64,000 bases of DNA from PALSA-911 sp963743035 (GCA_963743035.1 CAVUOB010000002.1:248001-312000); one strand, 5' to 3'; positions 10,086 to 19,977 are shown, numbered from the stretch's first letter. Program-made: numbers and translations. Notes: generated from the sequence alone by a model not told the origin.

Positions 10086-10904
10086 CTAGCTTCCCACTTT
10101 CAACGTTGCTGTCATGCCGCGCAAGCAGGCCAGGATGGAATGCGGGGTAATTCGCCCGGTTCGCGGATTCTCCAGGCTGGGGACGTTCTCGATCGTCATG
10201 GTCAGCCGCACCGACTCGGCCTCCAGCCGGATCGTGTGGGTGTTGCGCGTCACGCCGGGGTCGGCCCAGATCTGCACCCGCGTGCGCGTCGGCCCGATGC
10301 CGGCCAGCGCCAGGGCGGCGGCGACGTTCACGTTGGCCGGGAAACCGGCCGCGGCGTCGAGGGCATTGCCCTCGAACACCAGCATCGGCCGGTCGATGCC
10401 GGTGACGTCGATCCCGTGGCGCAGCAAATAGGGCGCGCCGGCCAGGCCCAAGGGCGGTTTGCGGGTTTCGATGGTCACGCTTTCCACCGGCCCTTCGGCC
10501 GCGGCGCGCACGGCGTCCAGCCCGAGCAGGGCGCCGGTGGGGATCACGATCCGCGCCCCGGTCTGTTGCGCACGGGCCGCCAGATGCATGCGCGGCAGTA
10601 AGGCGCCGGCGGAACTGGGCACGAAGATCCGTCCCGCCTCGATGGCCGGCACGGCGATCTGCTCGAACACTGAGGCCGGCGCCGCCTCCACCACGATGTC
10701 GGCGGCGGCCAGATCCGGAAGGTCGACGATGTCCGGGCGGGAGCGGAATTCGGCGATGCTGGCGGCGGCCTTCTGCCGGTCTCGGGCGGCAACCGCCATC
10801 AGGCGCAGTCCGGGAATCCCGGCGTCCAGGGAACGGGCGAGCGGCAGGCCGATGGCGCCGAGGCCGGCGATGCCGACGGTGTACGTGGGACGCTGCCTTG
10901 TCAT
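10086..10904 (-). CDS. Aspartate dehydrogenase-like protein (NadX family)
   Basis: This is a 272-residue Rossmann oxidoreductase of the L-aspartate dehydrogenase family (COG1712), which oxidises aspartate to iminoaspartate with NAD(P)+ or runs the reverse amination. The nucleotide-binding loop is GIAGLGAIGLPLA near residue 8, and the family C-terminal domain includes GVTRNTHTIRLEAES, with the conserved Asn-x-His. The ATG chosen gives the usual length; upstream in-frame sequence reads into the tRNA gene and is rejected. No nadA or nadC gene is adjacent, so a role in NAD synthesis is not supported by context. Proximity to an amino-acid importer suggests a catabolic role. Confidence 0.82.
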   Translation of the reverse strand: MTRQRPTYTVGIAGLGAIGLPLARSLDAGIPGLRLMAVAARDRQKAAASIAEFRSRPDIVDLPDLAAADIVVEAAPASVFEQIAVPAIEAGRIFVPSSAGALLPRMHLAARAQQTGARIVIPTGALLGLDAVRAAAEGPVESVTIETRKPPLGLAGAPYLLRHGIDVTGIDRPMLVFEGNALDAAAGFPANVNVAAALALAGIGPTRTRVQIWADPGVTRNTHTIRLEAESVRLTMTIENVPSLENPRTGRITPHSILACLRGMTATLKVGS

Positions 10905-11021
10905 TCCGGCCTCTGGCTGGGCGGATCGGGCCGGAGTGCCGCGCCGGCTACCATTGCCGGCACGGTATGGCCGCTCGAGGCGGGAAGGAACTCGATCCAA
11001 GAAAACTGGCCAAAAAAGAAC

Positions 11022-11098
11022 TGGGGCGAACGACGGGGCTCGAACCCGCGACATCCAAGACCACAACCTGGCGCTCTACCAGCTGAGCTACGTCCGCC
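11022..11098 (-). tRNA. tRNA-His (anticodon GTG)
   Basis: The cloverleaf is complete: acceptor GCGGACG pairs with CGTTCGC (one G-T), the D-arm is GCTC/GAGC, the anticodon stem is CCAGG/CTTGG around loop TTGTGGT, and the T-arm has TTCGAGC. The anticodon GTG, the extra 5' G at position -1 and discriminator C73 are hallmarks of tRNA-His. The 3' CCA is encoded. Confidence 0.95.
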
Positions 11099-11159
11099 AT
11101 CGGATGAAAGATCATCCTTCTTCCAGGGGGCGGCGTGTAGGACGTTCAGCCCCCATTCG

Positions 11160-12359
11160 TCAACCGGAAGCCGCGAGGGAGGGGGAGACGGGCATCGCAT
11201 TCGACAGAAAATGCCGGCGCAGGCGGGCGATCGCCTCGTCCAGCACAGCGTCGCCCTTGCAGAAGGCGAAACGCGCATAGTGGGTGGGCGCGTCGGTCTC
11301 GTAGAAGGCGGAGACCGGGATGGCGGTCACGCCGGCCTGCTCGGTGATGTGGCGGCAGAACGCCACGTCGTCGCCGGCGAAGCCCAGCGGCGAGAAATCG
11401 GTGGTGATGAAGTAGCTGCCATGGGTGTCCAGCACGCCAAGGCCGAGCGAGGCCAGGCCCCTTGCCAGCCGGTCCCGCTTGGCCTGCAGCCCGGCGGACA
11501 GGGAGGCGAAATAGGCGTCGTCCTTGGCCAGCCCGACCGCGACGCCGCGCTGCAGGTTGGGCGCGCTGGTGAAGGTCAGGTTCTGGTGCGCCTTGGCGAC
11601 GACGGTGGCGAGCGCCCTGGAGGCGCTGACATAGCCGATCTTCCAGCCGGTGAACGAGAATGTCTTGCCGGCGCTGCCGATGCGCATGCAGCGCTCGCGC
11701 ATGCCGGGCAGGGCCATCAGCGGAATGTGCTTCCAGCCGTCGAAGGTCAGGTGCTCGTAGACCTCGTCGCAGATCGCATAGGTGTCGTGGCGCTGCACCA
11801 GATCGGCAATGAAACCGAGTTCCTCCGCGGTGAACACCTTGCCGCAGGGGTTCATCGGTGAGTTCAGCAGGATGGCCTTGGTCTTCGGCCCGAAGGCGGC
11901 GGCGAGCTCGGCGCGCGGCAGCTCCCAGTGCGGCGGCTCCAGCCGCACCAGGCGCGGGATGGCGCCCAGCATGCGCACCACCGGCAGGTAGGTGTCGTAT
12001 AGCGGCTCGATCAGCACGACCTCGTCGCCGGGGTCGAGCACGGCCATCAGGCAGGCGGTGATCGCCTCGGTGGCGCCGGAGGTGACCACGACCTCGCCGT
12101 CCGGGTCGATCTGCAGGCCGTAGAACCGCGCATTGGCAGCGGCGACGGCCTGGCGCAGCTCCGGTACGCCGGTCATCGGCGGATACTGGTTGCGGCCATC
12201 GCGCAGCGCGTCGATGGCGGCCTGGACGACGTCGTCCGGGCCGTCGGTGTCGGGAAAGCCCTGGCCGAGATTGATCGACTTGTGCTCCGTGGCCAGAGCG
12301 GACATCACCGTGAAGATGGTGGTGCCGGTGGCGGCGAGCAGGGAATTGACAGTCTTCAC
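11160..12359 (-). CDS. PLP-dependent aminotransferase class I/II
   Basis: This 399-residue fold-type-I aminotransferase resembles the methionine/kynurenine aminotransferase group. The N-terminal region has NLGQGFPDTDGP, and the pyridoxal-binding Lys lies in SAGKTFSFTGWKIGY. The Asn-Pro pair (LNSPMNPCGK), the PLP-phosphate contacts and the C-terminal substrate Arg region (HYARFAFCK) are all present. I chose the GTG preceded by GGAGA at 10 bases spacing; another GTG 27 bases upstream is possible. The tRNA-His gene follows on the same strand. The substrate is not predictable from sequence. Confidence 0.88.
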   Translation of the reverse strand: MKTVNSLLAATGTTIFTVMSALATEHKSINLGQGFPDTDGPDDVVQAAIDALRDGRNQYPPMTGVPELRQAVAAANARFYGLQIDPDGEVVVTSGATEAITACLMAVLDPGDEVVLIEPLYDTYLPVVRMLGAIPRLVRLEPPHWELPRAELAAAFGPKTKAILLNSPMNPCGKVFTAEELGFIADLVQRHDTYAICDEVYEHLTFDGWKHIPLMALPGMRERCMRIGSAGKTFSFTGWKIGYVSASRALATVVAKAHQNLTFTSAPNLQRGVAVGLAKDDAYFASLSAGLQAKRDRLARGLASLGLGVLDTHGSYFITTDFSPLGFAGDDVAFCRHITEQAGVTAIPVSAFYETDAPTHYARFAFCKGDAVLDEAIARLRRHFLSNAMPVSPSLAASG

Positions 12360-12564
12360 CTCGGGTCGGTCTCCTGGGCCAGTCACTGGGGACAGTCGTG
12401 GGGGGCAGTCGCGGGGGCGGTCGCAAGAGCGATCGCGCGCGAGGACCGCGCGGGAGGCACTATGGGTCCGCCGGCCACAAGGTTCAATCGGCCTGTCTCG
12501 CTTCGTCTCCTGCAGCGAAACCGTCCGGCACGGCCAGACTGCCTCCTAAACAAGCTGTCACGAT

Positions 12565-12581
12565 TGCTCAATATTCGGGCA
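12565..12581 (+). promoter_or_regulatory. Possible NtrC-binding dyad upstream of glnB
   Basis: The 17-mer TGCTCAATATTCGGGCA fits the TGC-N11-GCA frame of NtrC enhancer sites, though the inner positions are a poor match to TGCACC-N5-GGTGCA. It lies about 100 bases upstream of the sigma-54 promoter, a normal enhancer distance. Confidence 0.35.
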
Positions 12582-12663
12582 GAACCGCTGCCATTCGCCC
12601 AACGGACGGGCGGCCGCATTCGCATCAGAACCGGGCGGGCGTCGGTTTTGGGGATTTTCCACG

Positions 12664-12679
12664 TGGCACGCCGCATGCA
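12664..12679 (+). promoter_or_regulatory. Sigma-54 promoter of glnB-glnA
   Basis: TGGCACGCCGCATGCA matches the -24/-12 consensus TGGCAC-N5-TTGCA with one mismatch. The invariant GG and GC are correctly spaced, with ten bases between them. Transcription would start near 12690, about 78 bases before glnB. Confidence 0.7.
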
Positions 12680-12767
12680 ACCCTTTGCGGCCGCCACCAA
12701 TTCGCTCTAAGCGTTCGGGCAGCCTTGACACTGAGGGAGGCCCGGCTCGCCGGGGAATGGTTCGCAC

Positions 12768-13105
12768 ATGAAGAAGATCGAAGCGGTCATCAAACCGTTT
12801 AAATTGGATGAGGTGAAGGACGCCCTGCACGAAGTGGGGCTGCAAGGGATCACGGTGGTGGAAGCCAAGGGCTTCGGCCGGCAGAAAGGCCATACCGAGC
12901 TGTATCGGGGCGCCGAGTACGTGGTCGATTTCCTGCCCAAGGTGAAGATCGAGGTGGTCTGCGAGGAGGCGTTGTCGAGCGCGCCGTCGAGGCGATCATC
13001 AACGCCGCCCGGACGGGACGCATCGGCGATGGCAAGATCTTCATCTCCTCGGTGGAGGAGGTGATCCGCATCCGCACCGGCGAACGGGGCGAGGACGCGG
13101 TCTGA
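12768..13105 (+). CDS. glnB: Nitrogen regulatory protein P-II, interrupted by a one-base deletion
   Basis: P-II proteins sense 2-oxoglutarate, ATP/ADP and (through uridylylation) glutamine, and control GlnA adenylylation, NtrB and ammonium uptake. The T-loop RGAEYVVDF carries the uridylylated Tyr51, and the B-loop region TGRIGDGKIF and C-terminal RIRTGERGEDAV are present. The reading frame breaks near 12974: inserting one G turns EALSSAPS into the family-standard EALVERAVEAI and yields a normal 112-residue protein. Both sides are perfectly conserved, so an assembly error is more likely than loss of function. The gene precedes glnA, the usual alphaproteobacterial operon. Confidence 0.92.
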
Positions 13106-13235
13106 CCATGGCGCCGGCCGAGGCCGGGCAGGACCCATCGGTCCGGCCAGCCTGCGGCGGTGACAGCCTTCGACCACACCGGGTAACTGCCGCTTCCGGC
13201 CCGCGGCGAGACGACTAGCCGGGCCGGGCGAATCA

Positions 13236-13256
13236 GGAGCCACGTGGGGTGGCTCC
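13236..13256 (+). promoter_or_regulatory. Hairpin in the glnB-glnA intercistronic region
   Basis: An 8-bp perfect stem (GGAGCCAC / GTGGCTCC) with a 5-base loop sits 70 bases before glnA in a 221-base spacer. It could adjust the glnB:glnA transcript ratio, as a partial terminator or a stabilising structure. No T-tract follows. Confidence 0.4.
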
Positions 13257-13326
13257 GTATTTCCTGCCATGACCGGACCGCAGACGCGGCCGGCATGGCG
13301 CATGACGAGAGGACGGGGACGAAGTT

Positions 13327-14761
<1,435 letters not shown>

Positions 14762-14779
14762 TCCTTCGTCTGCCATTGG

Positions 14780-14797
14780 GCCGGCCTTCGGGCCGGC
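14780..14797 (+). terminator. Hairpin 1 after glnA
   Basis: A 7-bp perfect stem GCCGGCC / GGCCGGC is closed by a TTCG tetraloop 19 bases after the glnA stop codon. It lacks a T-tract and may protect the 3' end or act with the next hairpin. Confidence 0.5.
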
Positions 14798-14811
14798 ATT
14801 GGACAAGCTGC

Positions 14812-14847
14812 AAGCCCCCCGTCTTCCGCAAGGAAGGCGGGGGGCTT
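14812..14847 (+). terminator. Hairpin 2 after glnA, strong terminator-like stem
   Basis: A 16-bp stem with one G-T wobble (arms 14812-14827 and 14832-14847) and a GCAA tetraloop contains six consecutive G-C pairs. It separates glnA from the independently controlled glnK-amtB unit. Confidence 0.7.
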
Positions 14848-14894
14848 CGCGTTTGAGGCCTATTCGGCCTGCCGGAACGGCGCGGCGGAATAGT

Positions 14895-14911
14895 TGCACG
14901 TGGCGCGGGCA
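14895..14911 (+). promoter_or_regulatory. Possible NtrC-binding site 1 upstream of glnK
   Basis: TGCACGTGGCGCGGGCA fits TGC-N11-GCA, with a good left half (TGCACG against TGCACC). It lies 67 bases upstream of the better second site. Confidence 0.4.
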
Positions 14912-14961
14912 GAACCCTCACAGGGTTTCCCCAGGCAAACGCCCCATAAATCCGAAGCAGT

Positions 14962-14978
14962 TGCCTAGCGCTTAGGCA
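14962..14978 (+). promoter_or_regulatory. Possible NtrC-binding site 2 upstream of glnK
   Basis: TGCCTA-N5-TAGGCA is a perfect 6+5+6 dyad in the NtrC spacing frame. It sits about 100 bases upstream of the sigma-54-like promoter, the usual enhancer position. Confidence 0.55.
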
Positions 14979-15063
14979 TTCCCGCGGCCACACCGTGGCG
15001 CTGTCGCCACGTTCCTGCGGTGGAGTGGGCAGTTATGAACCGGAATCCATGTTCTGGCGAGAC

Positions 15064-15079
15064 TGGCACGGTTCTTGAA
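15064..15079 (+). promoter_or_regulatory. Sigma-54-like promoter of glnK-amtB
   Basis: TGGCACGGTTCTTGAA has a perfect -24 element (TGGCAC) and TTG at -12, but the invariant C of GC is an A. Position and enhancers support it; the mismatch lowers certainty and would predict a weak or strongly activator-dependent promoter. Confidence 0.5.
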
Positions 15080-15234
15080 ACAGCAATGACACGACCGGTC
15101 GTCCGGTTCCTCCACGGTGGAGGGCCGGGCACGGCCGGGGAGGCCATCGAGGCAATGAAAGACAGACCTATGAGCAACGGGCCGAGGGACCACAGGCCGA
15201 TGGAACACGTAAAGATGCATAGCGGGGCACGCAC

Positions 15235-15573
15235 ATGAAACTGATCATGGCCATCATCAAGCCATTCAAGCTGGACGAGGTGCGAGATGCCCTCACCCCG
15301 CTGGGTGTTCAGGGTCTGACTGTTTCCGAAGTAAAGGGATTCGGACGGCAGAAGGGCCAGACGGAGATCTACCGCGGCGCGGAATATCACGTGAACTTTC
15401 TGCCCAAGCTGAAGATCGAGGTCGCCGTTTCCTCCGATCTCGCGGATCAGGTGGTGGAGGCGATCACCCAGACCGCCCGCACCGGCAAGATCGGCGACGG
15501 CAAGATCTTCGTCATGGATCTCGAACGTGCGGTTCGTATCCGCACCGGCGAAACCGATACCGAAGCGCTGTGA
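15235..15573 (+). CDS. glnK: Nitrogen regulatory protein P-II (GlnK type)
   Basis: This intact 112-residue P-II protein has the T-loop RGAEYHVNF with Tyr51 and the B- and C-loop motifs (TGKIGDGKIF, RIRTGETDTEAL). Because amtB follows directly, it is the GlnK-type paralogue that binds the AmtB trimer and blocks ammonium entry when nitrogen is plentiful. It differs from the upstream glnB product mainly in the T-loop tip (HVNF instead of VVDF) and the C-terminus. The leader carries NtrC- and sigma-54-like elements, which implies induction under nitrogen limitation. Confidence 0.95.
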   Translation: MKLIMAIIKPFKLDEVRDALTPLGVQGLTVSEVKGFGRQKGQTEIYRGAEYHVNFLPKLKIEVAVSSDLADQVVEAITQTARTGKIGDGKIFVMDLERAVRIRTGETDTEAL

Positions 15574-15596
15574 CCCATAAAAGAGAGAGCTGGAAC

Positions 15597-17016
15597 ATGA
15601 AACCATCCCGCCTGATTGTGGGCGCCGCGGCGCTGCTGCCGATACTGCTCGTCGGCGTCGCCGTGTTTGCCCCCGCCTTCGCCGAGGACGCCAAGCCCGC
15701 GGCGGATGCCGCCGCCGCCGCCGCGCCCGCTGCCGCCGCGGCCGCCGCCAAGATCGATAGCGGCGATACCGCCTGGATGCTCACCAGCACCGCGCTGGTG
15801 CTGATGATGACCATCCCCGGCCTCGGCGCTGTTCTATGCCGGCATGGTGCGCAAGAAGAACGTGCTCGCCACCTTGATGCAGTCCTTCGCGATCTGCTGC
15901 CTGGTTACCATCGTGTGGATGGTCGCCGGCTACAGCCTGGCCTTCACCAACGGCAACGCCTATGTCGGCGATCTCTCGCGGCTGATGCTGCACGGCATCG
16001 CCGACGGCATCAGCAAGGGCACCGACGTGCCCTTCGTGCTCGGTGCCGGCAGTGACAATGCCCAGCCGCAGACGATCCCCGAGACCGTCTACATGATGTT
16101 CCAGATGACCTTCGCGATCATCACCCCGGCGCTGATCGCCGGCGCCTTTGCCGATCGCATGAAGTTCTCGGCAATGTGCGTGTTCATGGTGCTGTGGTCG
16201 CTGATCGTCTACTCGCCGGTCGCGCACTGGGTGTGGAGCGCCACCGGCTGGGTCGGCGGCTTGGGCGTGCTGGACTTCGCCGGCGGCACCGTGGTGCATA
16301 TCAACGCGGGCATCGCCGGGCTGGTCTGCGCGCTGGTGCTGGGCAAGCGGCTTGGCTACGGCACCGACAACATGGCGCCGTACAATGTCAGCTATGCCGT
16401 GATCGGCGCGTCTCTGCTGTGGGTGGGCTGGTTCGGGTTCAACGCCGGTTCTGCCGTCAGCTCTGGCGGGCGTGCCGGCATGGCGATGACCGTGACCCAG
16501 ATCGCCACAGCCGCCGCGGCGCTGGGCTGGATGTTCGCGGAATGGATCACCAAGGGCAAACCCTCGGTGCTCGGCATCGTCTCCGGCGCCGTCGCGGGCC
16601 TGGTCGCGATCACCCCGGCCTCGGGCTTCGTGCTGCCTGGCGGCGCCTTGGTCATCGGCGTCGCCGCCGGCGTGATCTGCTTCTGGGCGGCCACCAGCCT
16701 GAAGCACATGCTGGGCTACGATGACAGCCTGGACTGCTTCGGCGTGCACGGCGTTGGCGGCATCATCGGCGCGCTGCTGACCGGCGTGTTCGCCTACGGG
16801 CCGCTGTCGGCAACCGATGCCAACCCGGATGGCAGCCCGGGCGGCATGCACCAGCTCTATCTGCAGGCGATCGGCGTGTGTTCGACGCTGATCTACAGCG
16901 GCGTCATGACCTTCATCATTCTGAAGATCGTCGATGCCGTGATCGGCCTGCGCGTTGATACCGAGGAAGAGCGCGAAGGCCTCGACCTCGTGCTGCACGG
17001 CGAACAGATCTTCTGA
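15597..17016 (+). CDS. amtB: Ammonium transporter, interrupted by a one-base insertion
   Basis: This is an Amt/Rh-family inner-membrane ammonium channel. An N-terminal signal peptide (ending FAPAFA) and an Ala-rich linker precede eleven membrane segments. The pore histidines are in VVHINAGIAGLVCAL and FGVHGVGGIIGALL. The frame breaks at an extra G near 15825: correcting it turns PGLGAVLCRHG into PGLALFYAGMVRKKN, the family consensus, and joins the signal peptide to the rest. The product would be about 472 residues. An AGAGAG ribosome site precedes the ATG. It is co-transcribed with glnK, whose product should gate it. Confidence 0.93.
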
Positions 17017-17026
17017 TCTGAACCGC

Positions 17027-17061
17027 GGTTCGGGGGCGCTCCGCAAGGATGCCCCCGAACC
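17027..17061 (+). terminator. Hairpin after amtB
   Basis: An 11-bp perfect stem (GGTTCGGGGGC / GCCCCCGAACC) with a 13-base loop starts 11 bases after amtB. There is no T-tract; it could attenuate read-through into the porin gene. Confidence 0.5.
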
Positions 17062-17186
17062 TGCGGACCCCACGGCGGCGGCCGACCCGTCTGCCCTTAT
17101 CGGATGAATACACGCCAGCCAGGCAACCAACATGGAAACTTTATGTGGACCCGGCCGACAAGGCCCTCCCGCAACGGAGACGACAG

Positions 17187-18545
17187 ATGCGACGGCACGC
17201 CTTTAGCGACATACAGACTTCCTGCTTCTCCCCCGGAACGCTGCTGCGTTCGACCACAGCCCTGGCCACCGTTGTCGCCTTGACAGCCTCCATGGCTGCG
17301 CGCGCCGATGACACCACGCCGGCGCCCGCCACTGCTCCGGCGCCTACGCCGGCTGCTGCCGCCGAGGCCCCTCCGCCCGGTTACTATATCAACGGCATCC
17401 ACCTGGGCGCGCAGTTCGACGGCGGGTTCTACGGCAATGCCAGCAGCCCGCAGAACGGCGTGAACATCGGCCAGTCCTTTACCGACCGGTCGAACAGCGT
17501 CCTGCTCAACCAGGTGCTGCTCACGGTGGAAAAGCAGCTCGACAAGAAGGCCACCGACTATGATTTCGGCTTCAAGCTGCAGGGCATGTACGGCACCGAT
17601 GCCCGCTACACGCATTTCCTGAACGAGCTCAGTAACGTCACCAACCAGCGGACCCAGTTCGACGTCGTCGAGGCATCGCTTTCCGCGCATACGCCGTGGC
17701 TGACCGAAGGTGGCATCGACTTCAAGGTGGGCCAGTTCCCGACCCTGCTGGGCTTCGAGACGATCGATCCGTCCACCAACCCGTTCTACTCACACAGTTA
17801 CATATTTAACTATAGCCTGCCGTTCAAGCACACCGGCGCCTACTCGATCACGCATGTCATTCCGGAACTGGATATCTACCTGCAAATCGATACCGGCAAC
17901 CAGACGAGCTTCGGCAACGGCGACAACAACGGTGCGATCGCCGGCATGGCGGGTGTTGGCAGCACCTTGCTGGACGGCAATCTGACCCTGCTGGCGCTGT
18001 CGCATTTCGGCCCGGAGCAGGCGACCCGGCTCGTCGGGCCGCTCGCGAATACCTATTACCGATACTACAACGACGCCTACGTGACGTATAAATTCAACGA
18101 CAAGCTTACCTTCACGACCGAGTTCAGCTGGGTTCATGATGCCCTCGGCGCCAACATCAATGGCCAGAAGGGCGCGGACGCCTATGGCGCCGCGCAGTAC
18201 GTGACTTATGCCCTCACCGATACCATCGCGCTGAATGCGCGGGCCGAGGTCTTCCGCGACCAGAACAACTTCTTCGTCGGGGCCTTCGCCAACAGCCTCG
18301 GTCCGGTCCAGGCGTTGGGGGGCAACCCGCCGGCCACGCTCGTCCCGGCCGCGGTCAATGGCACCACCTACGGCGCCATCACGCTGGGCTTCACCTACAA
18401 GCCCGAAGTGCCGGCCGCCATCACCACGCTGCTGATCCGTCCGGAGATCCGCTACGACAATGCGATGAGCGGCGGCAAGCCGTTCAACAACCAGAAGGAC
18501 GGCGACGCGTTCTTCTTTGGTGCGGATGTCGTTCTCGGCTTCTGA
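17187..18545 (+). CDS. Outer-membrane beta-barrel porin (BBP2/OmpL-like)
   Basis: This 452-residue secreted protein has a signal peptide ending SMAARA near residue 35, a short Pro/Ala-rich linker, then alternating amphipathic strands rich in aromatic and glycine residues. It ends in FGADVVLGF, with a C-terminal Phe as expected for BamA recognition. The pattern fits the putative beta-barrel porin-2 family common in Alphaproteobacteria. The ATG is preceded by GGAG at 8 bases; a longer in-frame reading upstream is not plausible. Its position right after glnK-amtB suggests a role in uptake of nitrogen compounds across the outer membrane, which is inference. Confidence 0.85.
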   Translation: MRRHAFSDIQTSCFSPGTLLRSTTALATVVALTASMAARADDTTPAPATAPAPTPAAAAEAPPPGYYINGIHLGAQFDGGFYGNASSPQNGVNIGQSFTDRSNSVLLNQVLLTVEKQLDKKATDYDFGFKLQGMYGTDARYTHFLNELSNVTNQRTQFDVVEASLSAHTPWLTEGGIDFKVGQFPTLLGFETIDPSTNPFYSHSYIFNYSLPFKHTGAYSITHVIPELDIYLQIDTGNQTSFGNGDNNGAIAGMAGVGSTLLDGNLTLLALSHFGPEQATRLVGPLANTYYRYYNDAYVTYKFNDKLTFTTEFSWVHDALGANINGQKGADAYGAAQYVTYALTDTIALNARAEVFRDQNNFFVGAFANSLGPVQALGGNPPATLVPAAVNGTTYGAITLGFTYKPEVPAAITTLLIRPEIRYDNAMSGGKPFNNQKDGDAFFFGADVVLGF

Positions 18546-18570
18546 TCCCTCCCGGAAGCCGATGGGGAAG

Positions 18571-18604
18571 CGGGGCGTTTGTGGCACGGGCGCCCCGTTT
18601 TCTT
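18571..18604 (+). terminator. Rho-independent terminator after the porin gene
   Basis: A 7-bp stem CGGGGCG / CGCCCCG with a 13-base loop is followed by TTTTCTT, 26 bases past the porin stop codon. Confidence 0.7.
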
Positions 18605-18647
18605 GGCCGGAACCATATCCCCCGCTGAACCCGGGCGGCAGGCCGGT

Positions 18648-19073
18648 TCAGTAGTTCGGCCACAGTCCGGGGGTGGCGATTTCCAGCGAATGCCCGTCGG
18701 GGTCGCGGAAATACAGGCTGGTGGAACCGCGCGGCCAGTGCAGCCGGGATTCCACCGTTATCGCCTCGCGCGCCAGATGCGCCTCCCAGTCGTCCAATGC
18801 CTCCCTGGCGATGGCGAAGCACAGATGCAGATGGCCGCTGCCATGATGCGGCGGGATCATGCCATCTGCGGCCGGCGCAGGATGGTCGGTCGCGCCGATG
18901 CGAAACAGCAGCAGCACCTGCGCGCCCGGGACCCCCATCGCGCACATGCGATGGTCGTGGAAGAAGGTCTGGAAGCCGAAGACGCGCGCATAGAATTCCT
19001 GCGACCGGTCGATATCGGCGACGTAGAGCGCTGTCTCCAGCACGCCGGCGATGGCTGGCGGGGTGTCGGTCAT
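18648..19073 (-). CDS. VOC/glyoxalase-fold protein
   Basis: This 141-residue protein of the vicinal-oxygen-chelate fold has two beta-alpha-beta-beta-beta modules. Likely metal ligands are His in SGHLHLCFA and Glu in FRDPDGHSLEI. The usual first-strand ligand is replaced (ETALYVADI), so function as glyoxalase I, dioxygenase or binding protein cannot be decided. Its start lies one base past the stop of the upstream oxygenase gene, making it the last gene of the minus-strand catabolic operon. A longer frame upstream overlaps that gene and is rejected. Confidence 0.8.
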   Translation of the reverse strand: MTDTPPAIAGVLETALYVADIDRSQEFYARVFGFQTFFHDHRMCAMGVPGAQVLLLFRIGATDHPAPAADGMIPPHHGSGHLHLCFAIAREALDDWEAHLAREAITVESRLHWPRGSTSLYFRDPDGHSLEIATPGLWPNY

Positions 19074-19074
19074 C

Positions 19075-19959
19075 CTATTCGGCGGCGACCTCCTTGATCT
19101 CGAAGAACCGGCGCTTGGCTGTGGTCTGGTTTTCGTAGATCGAGCCCTGGCGGGGCGAGGGCGGCAGCGGCAGGCGCACCGGCACATCCATCATGCGCGG
19201 CGTCGCGGTCGGGCTGCCGGAGATCAGCCTGGAATTGAACTCGTCCCAGTCCTTCACGCCCAGAATGGGCCAGGCGTCGGCGGCGGCGTATTCATACAGC
19301 AGCAGCTGGCGGGGCCGGCTCGAGGTGTTCTGCGCCGAGCCATGCACGGCGCGCACGTGATGGAAGCTCATTGAACCGGCCGGGCCGCTCAGGGTCACGG
19401 CCCTGGGCAGATCGACCTCGCCGCGCGCCGGGTCCATGGCGCCGCAGAAGAAGCCTTCGTCGTTGTGGTGGTCGAAGACCGGCCCCTTGTGCGAGCCGGG
19501 AATGACCATCAGCGGGCCGTTCTCCGGCAGCATGTCGTCCAGCATCACGCCCACGGCCAGCACATCGTCGTTGGTGTGCGGATAGAAGGCCCAGTCCTGG
19601 TGCCATTCCACCGGGGAGCCGTATTGCGGCGCCTTCAGGTTGATCTTGGAGCCATGCAGCCGCGCGCCCGACGGGCCGAGCAGCTGCTCCAGCACGCGGA
19701 CCAGCTTGGGATCGCGGCAGATGTCCCAGAACAGCGCGTGGTTCTTGTGCGGCGACTTGATGCGCCGGACCCGGGGGGCCTGCGGCGTATGCGAGGGTTC
19801 CAGATCGTAGACATCGGTATGTTCCGTGGTCCCGGCGCTGTCGGCAACGAACTCCGCGATCACCTGGCGCGCCCGCGCCAGGGTCGGCGGGTCGAGCATG
19901 TCGGGCACCACGATGTAGCCGGTCTCGTGGTATTCTTCGATCTGCTGCTGCGTGAGCAT
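19075..19959 (-). CDS. Phytanoyl-CoA dioxygenase (PhyH) family oxygenase
   Basis: This is a 294-residue Fe(II)/2-oxoglutarate oxygenase of the PhyH family. The facial triad is visible as His120 and Asp122 (WHQDWAFYPH) and His206 (VRAVHGS), with the 2-oxoglutarate-binding Arg in SRPRQLL. The family hydroxylates very different substrates, including fatty acyl-CoAs, ectoine, phosphonates and amino acids. It sits between the SDR and the glyoxalase-fold genes in the catabolic cluster, so its substrate is probably the imported carboxylate or sugar derivative. Confidence 0.85.
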   Translation of the reverse strand: MLTQQQIEEYHETGYIVVPDMLDPPTLARARQVIAEFVADSAGTTEHTDVYDLEPSHTPQAPRVRRIKSPHKNHALFWDICRDPKLVRVLEQLLGPSGARLHGSKINLKAPQYGSPVEWHQDWAFYPHTNDDVLAVGVMLDDMLPENGPLMVIPGSHKGPVFDHHNDEGFFCGAMDPARGEVDLPRAVTLSGPAGSMSFHHVRAVHGSAQNTSSRPRQLLLYEYAAADAWPILGVKDWDEFNSRLISGSPTATPRMMDVPVRLPLPPSPRQGSIYENQTTAKRRFFEIKEVAAE

Positions 19960-19977
19960 GGTCGTCTCCCTTGCCGC

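Larger units (their letters stand above)
12360..12767. other. Divergent intergenic region upstream of glnB
   Basis: These 408 bases hold the aminotransferase leader at the left (with GGGGNCAGTCG-type short repeats near 12387-12425) and the glnB regulatory region at the right, including a sigma-54 promoter and one NtrC-like dyad. No coding sequence with a ribosome site was found. Confidence 0.6.
14762..15234. other. glnA-glnK intergenic control region
   Basis: This 473-base region contains two terminator hairpins directly after glnA, two NtrC-like dyads, a sigma-54-like promoter, and then a long untranslated leader of about 145 bases before glnK. The leader contains small palindromes such as GACCGGTC near 15094. 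A further dyad, CGTGGCG-N4-CGCCACG, lies at about 14994-15011. No gene was found. Confidence 0.6.

Noticed and set aside
15092..15234. Riboswitch in the long glnK leader
   Set aside because: Only small isolated palindromes were found; no glutamine-type or other known riboswitch core could be recognised.
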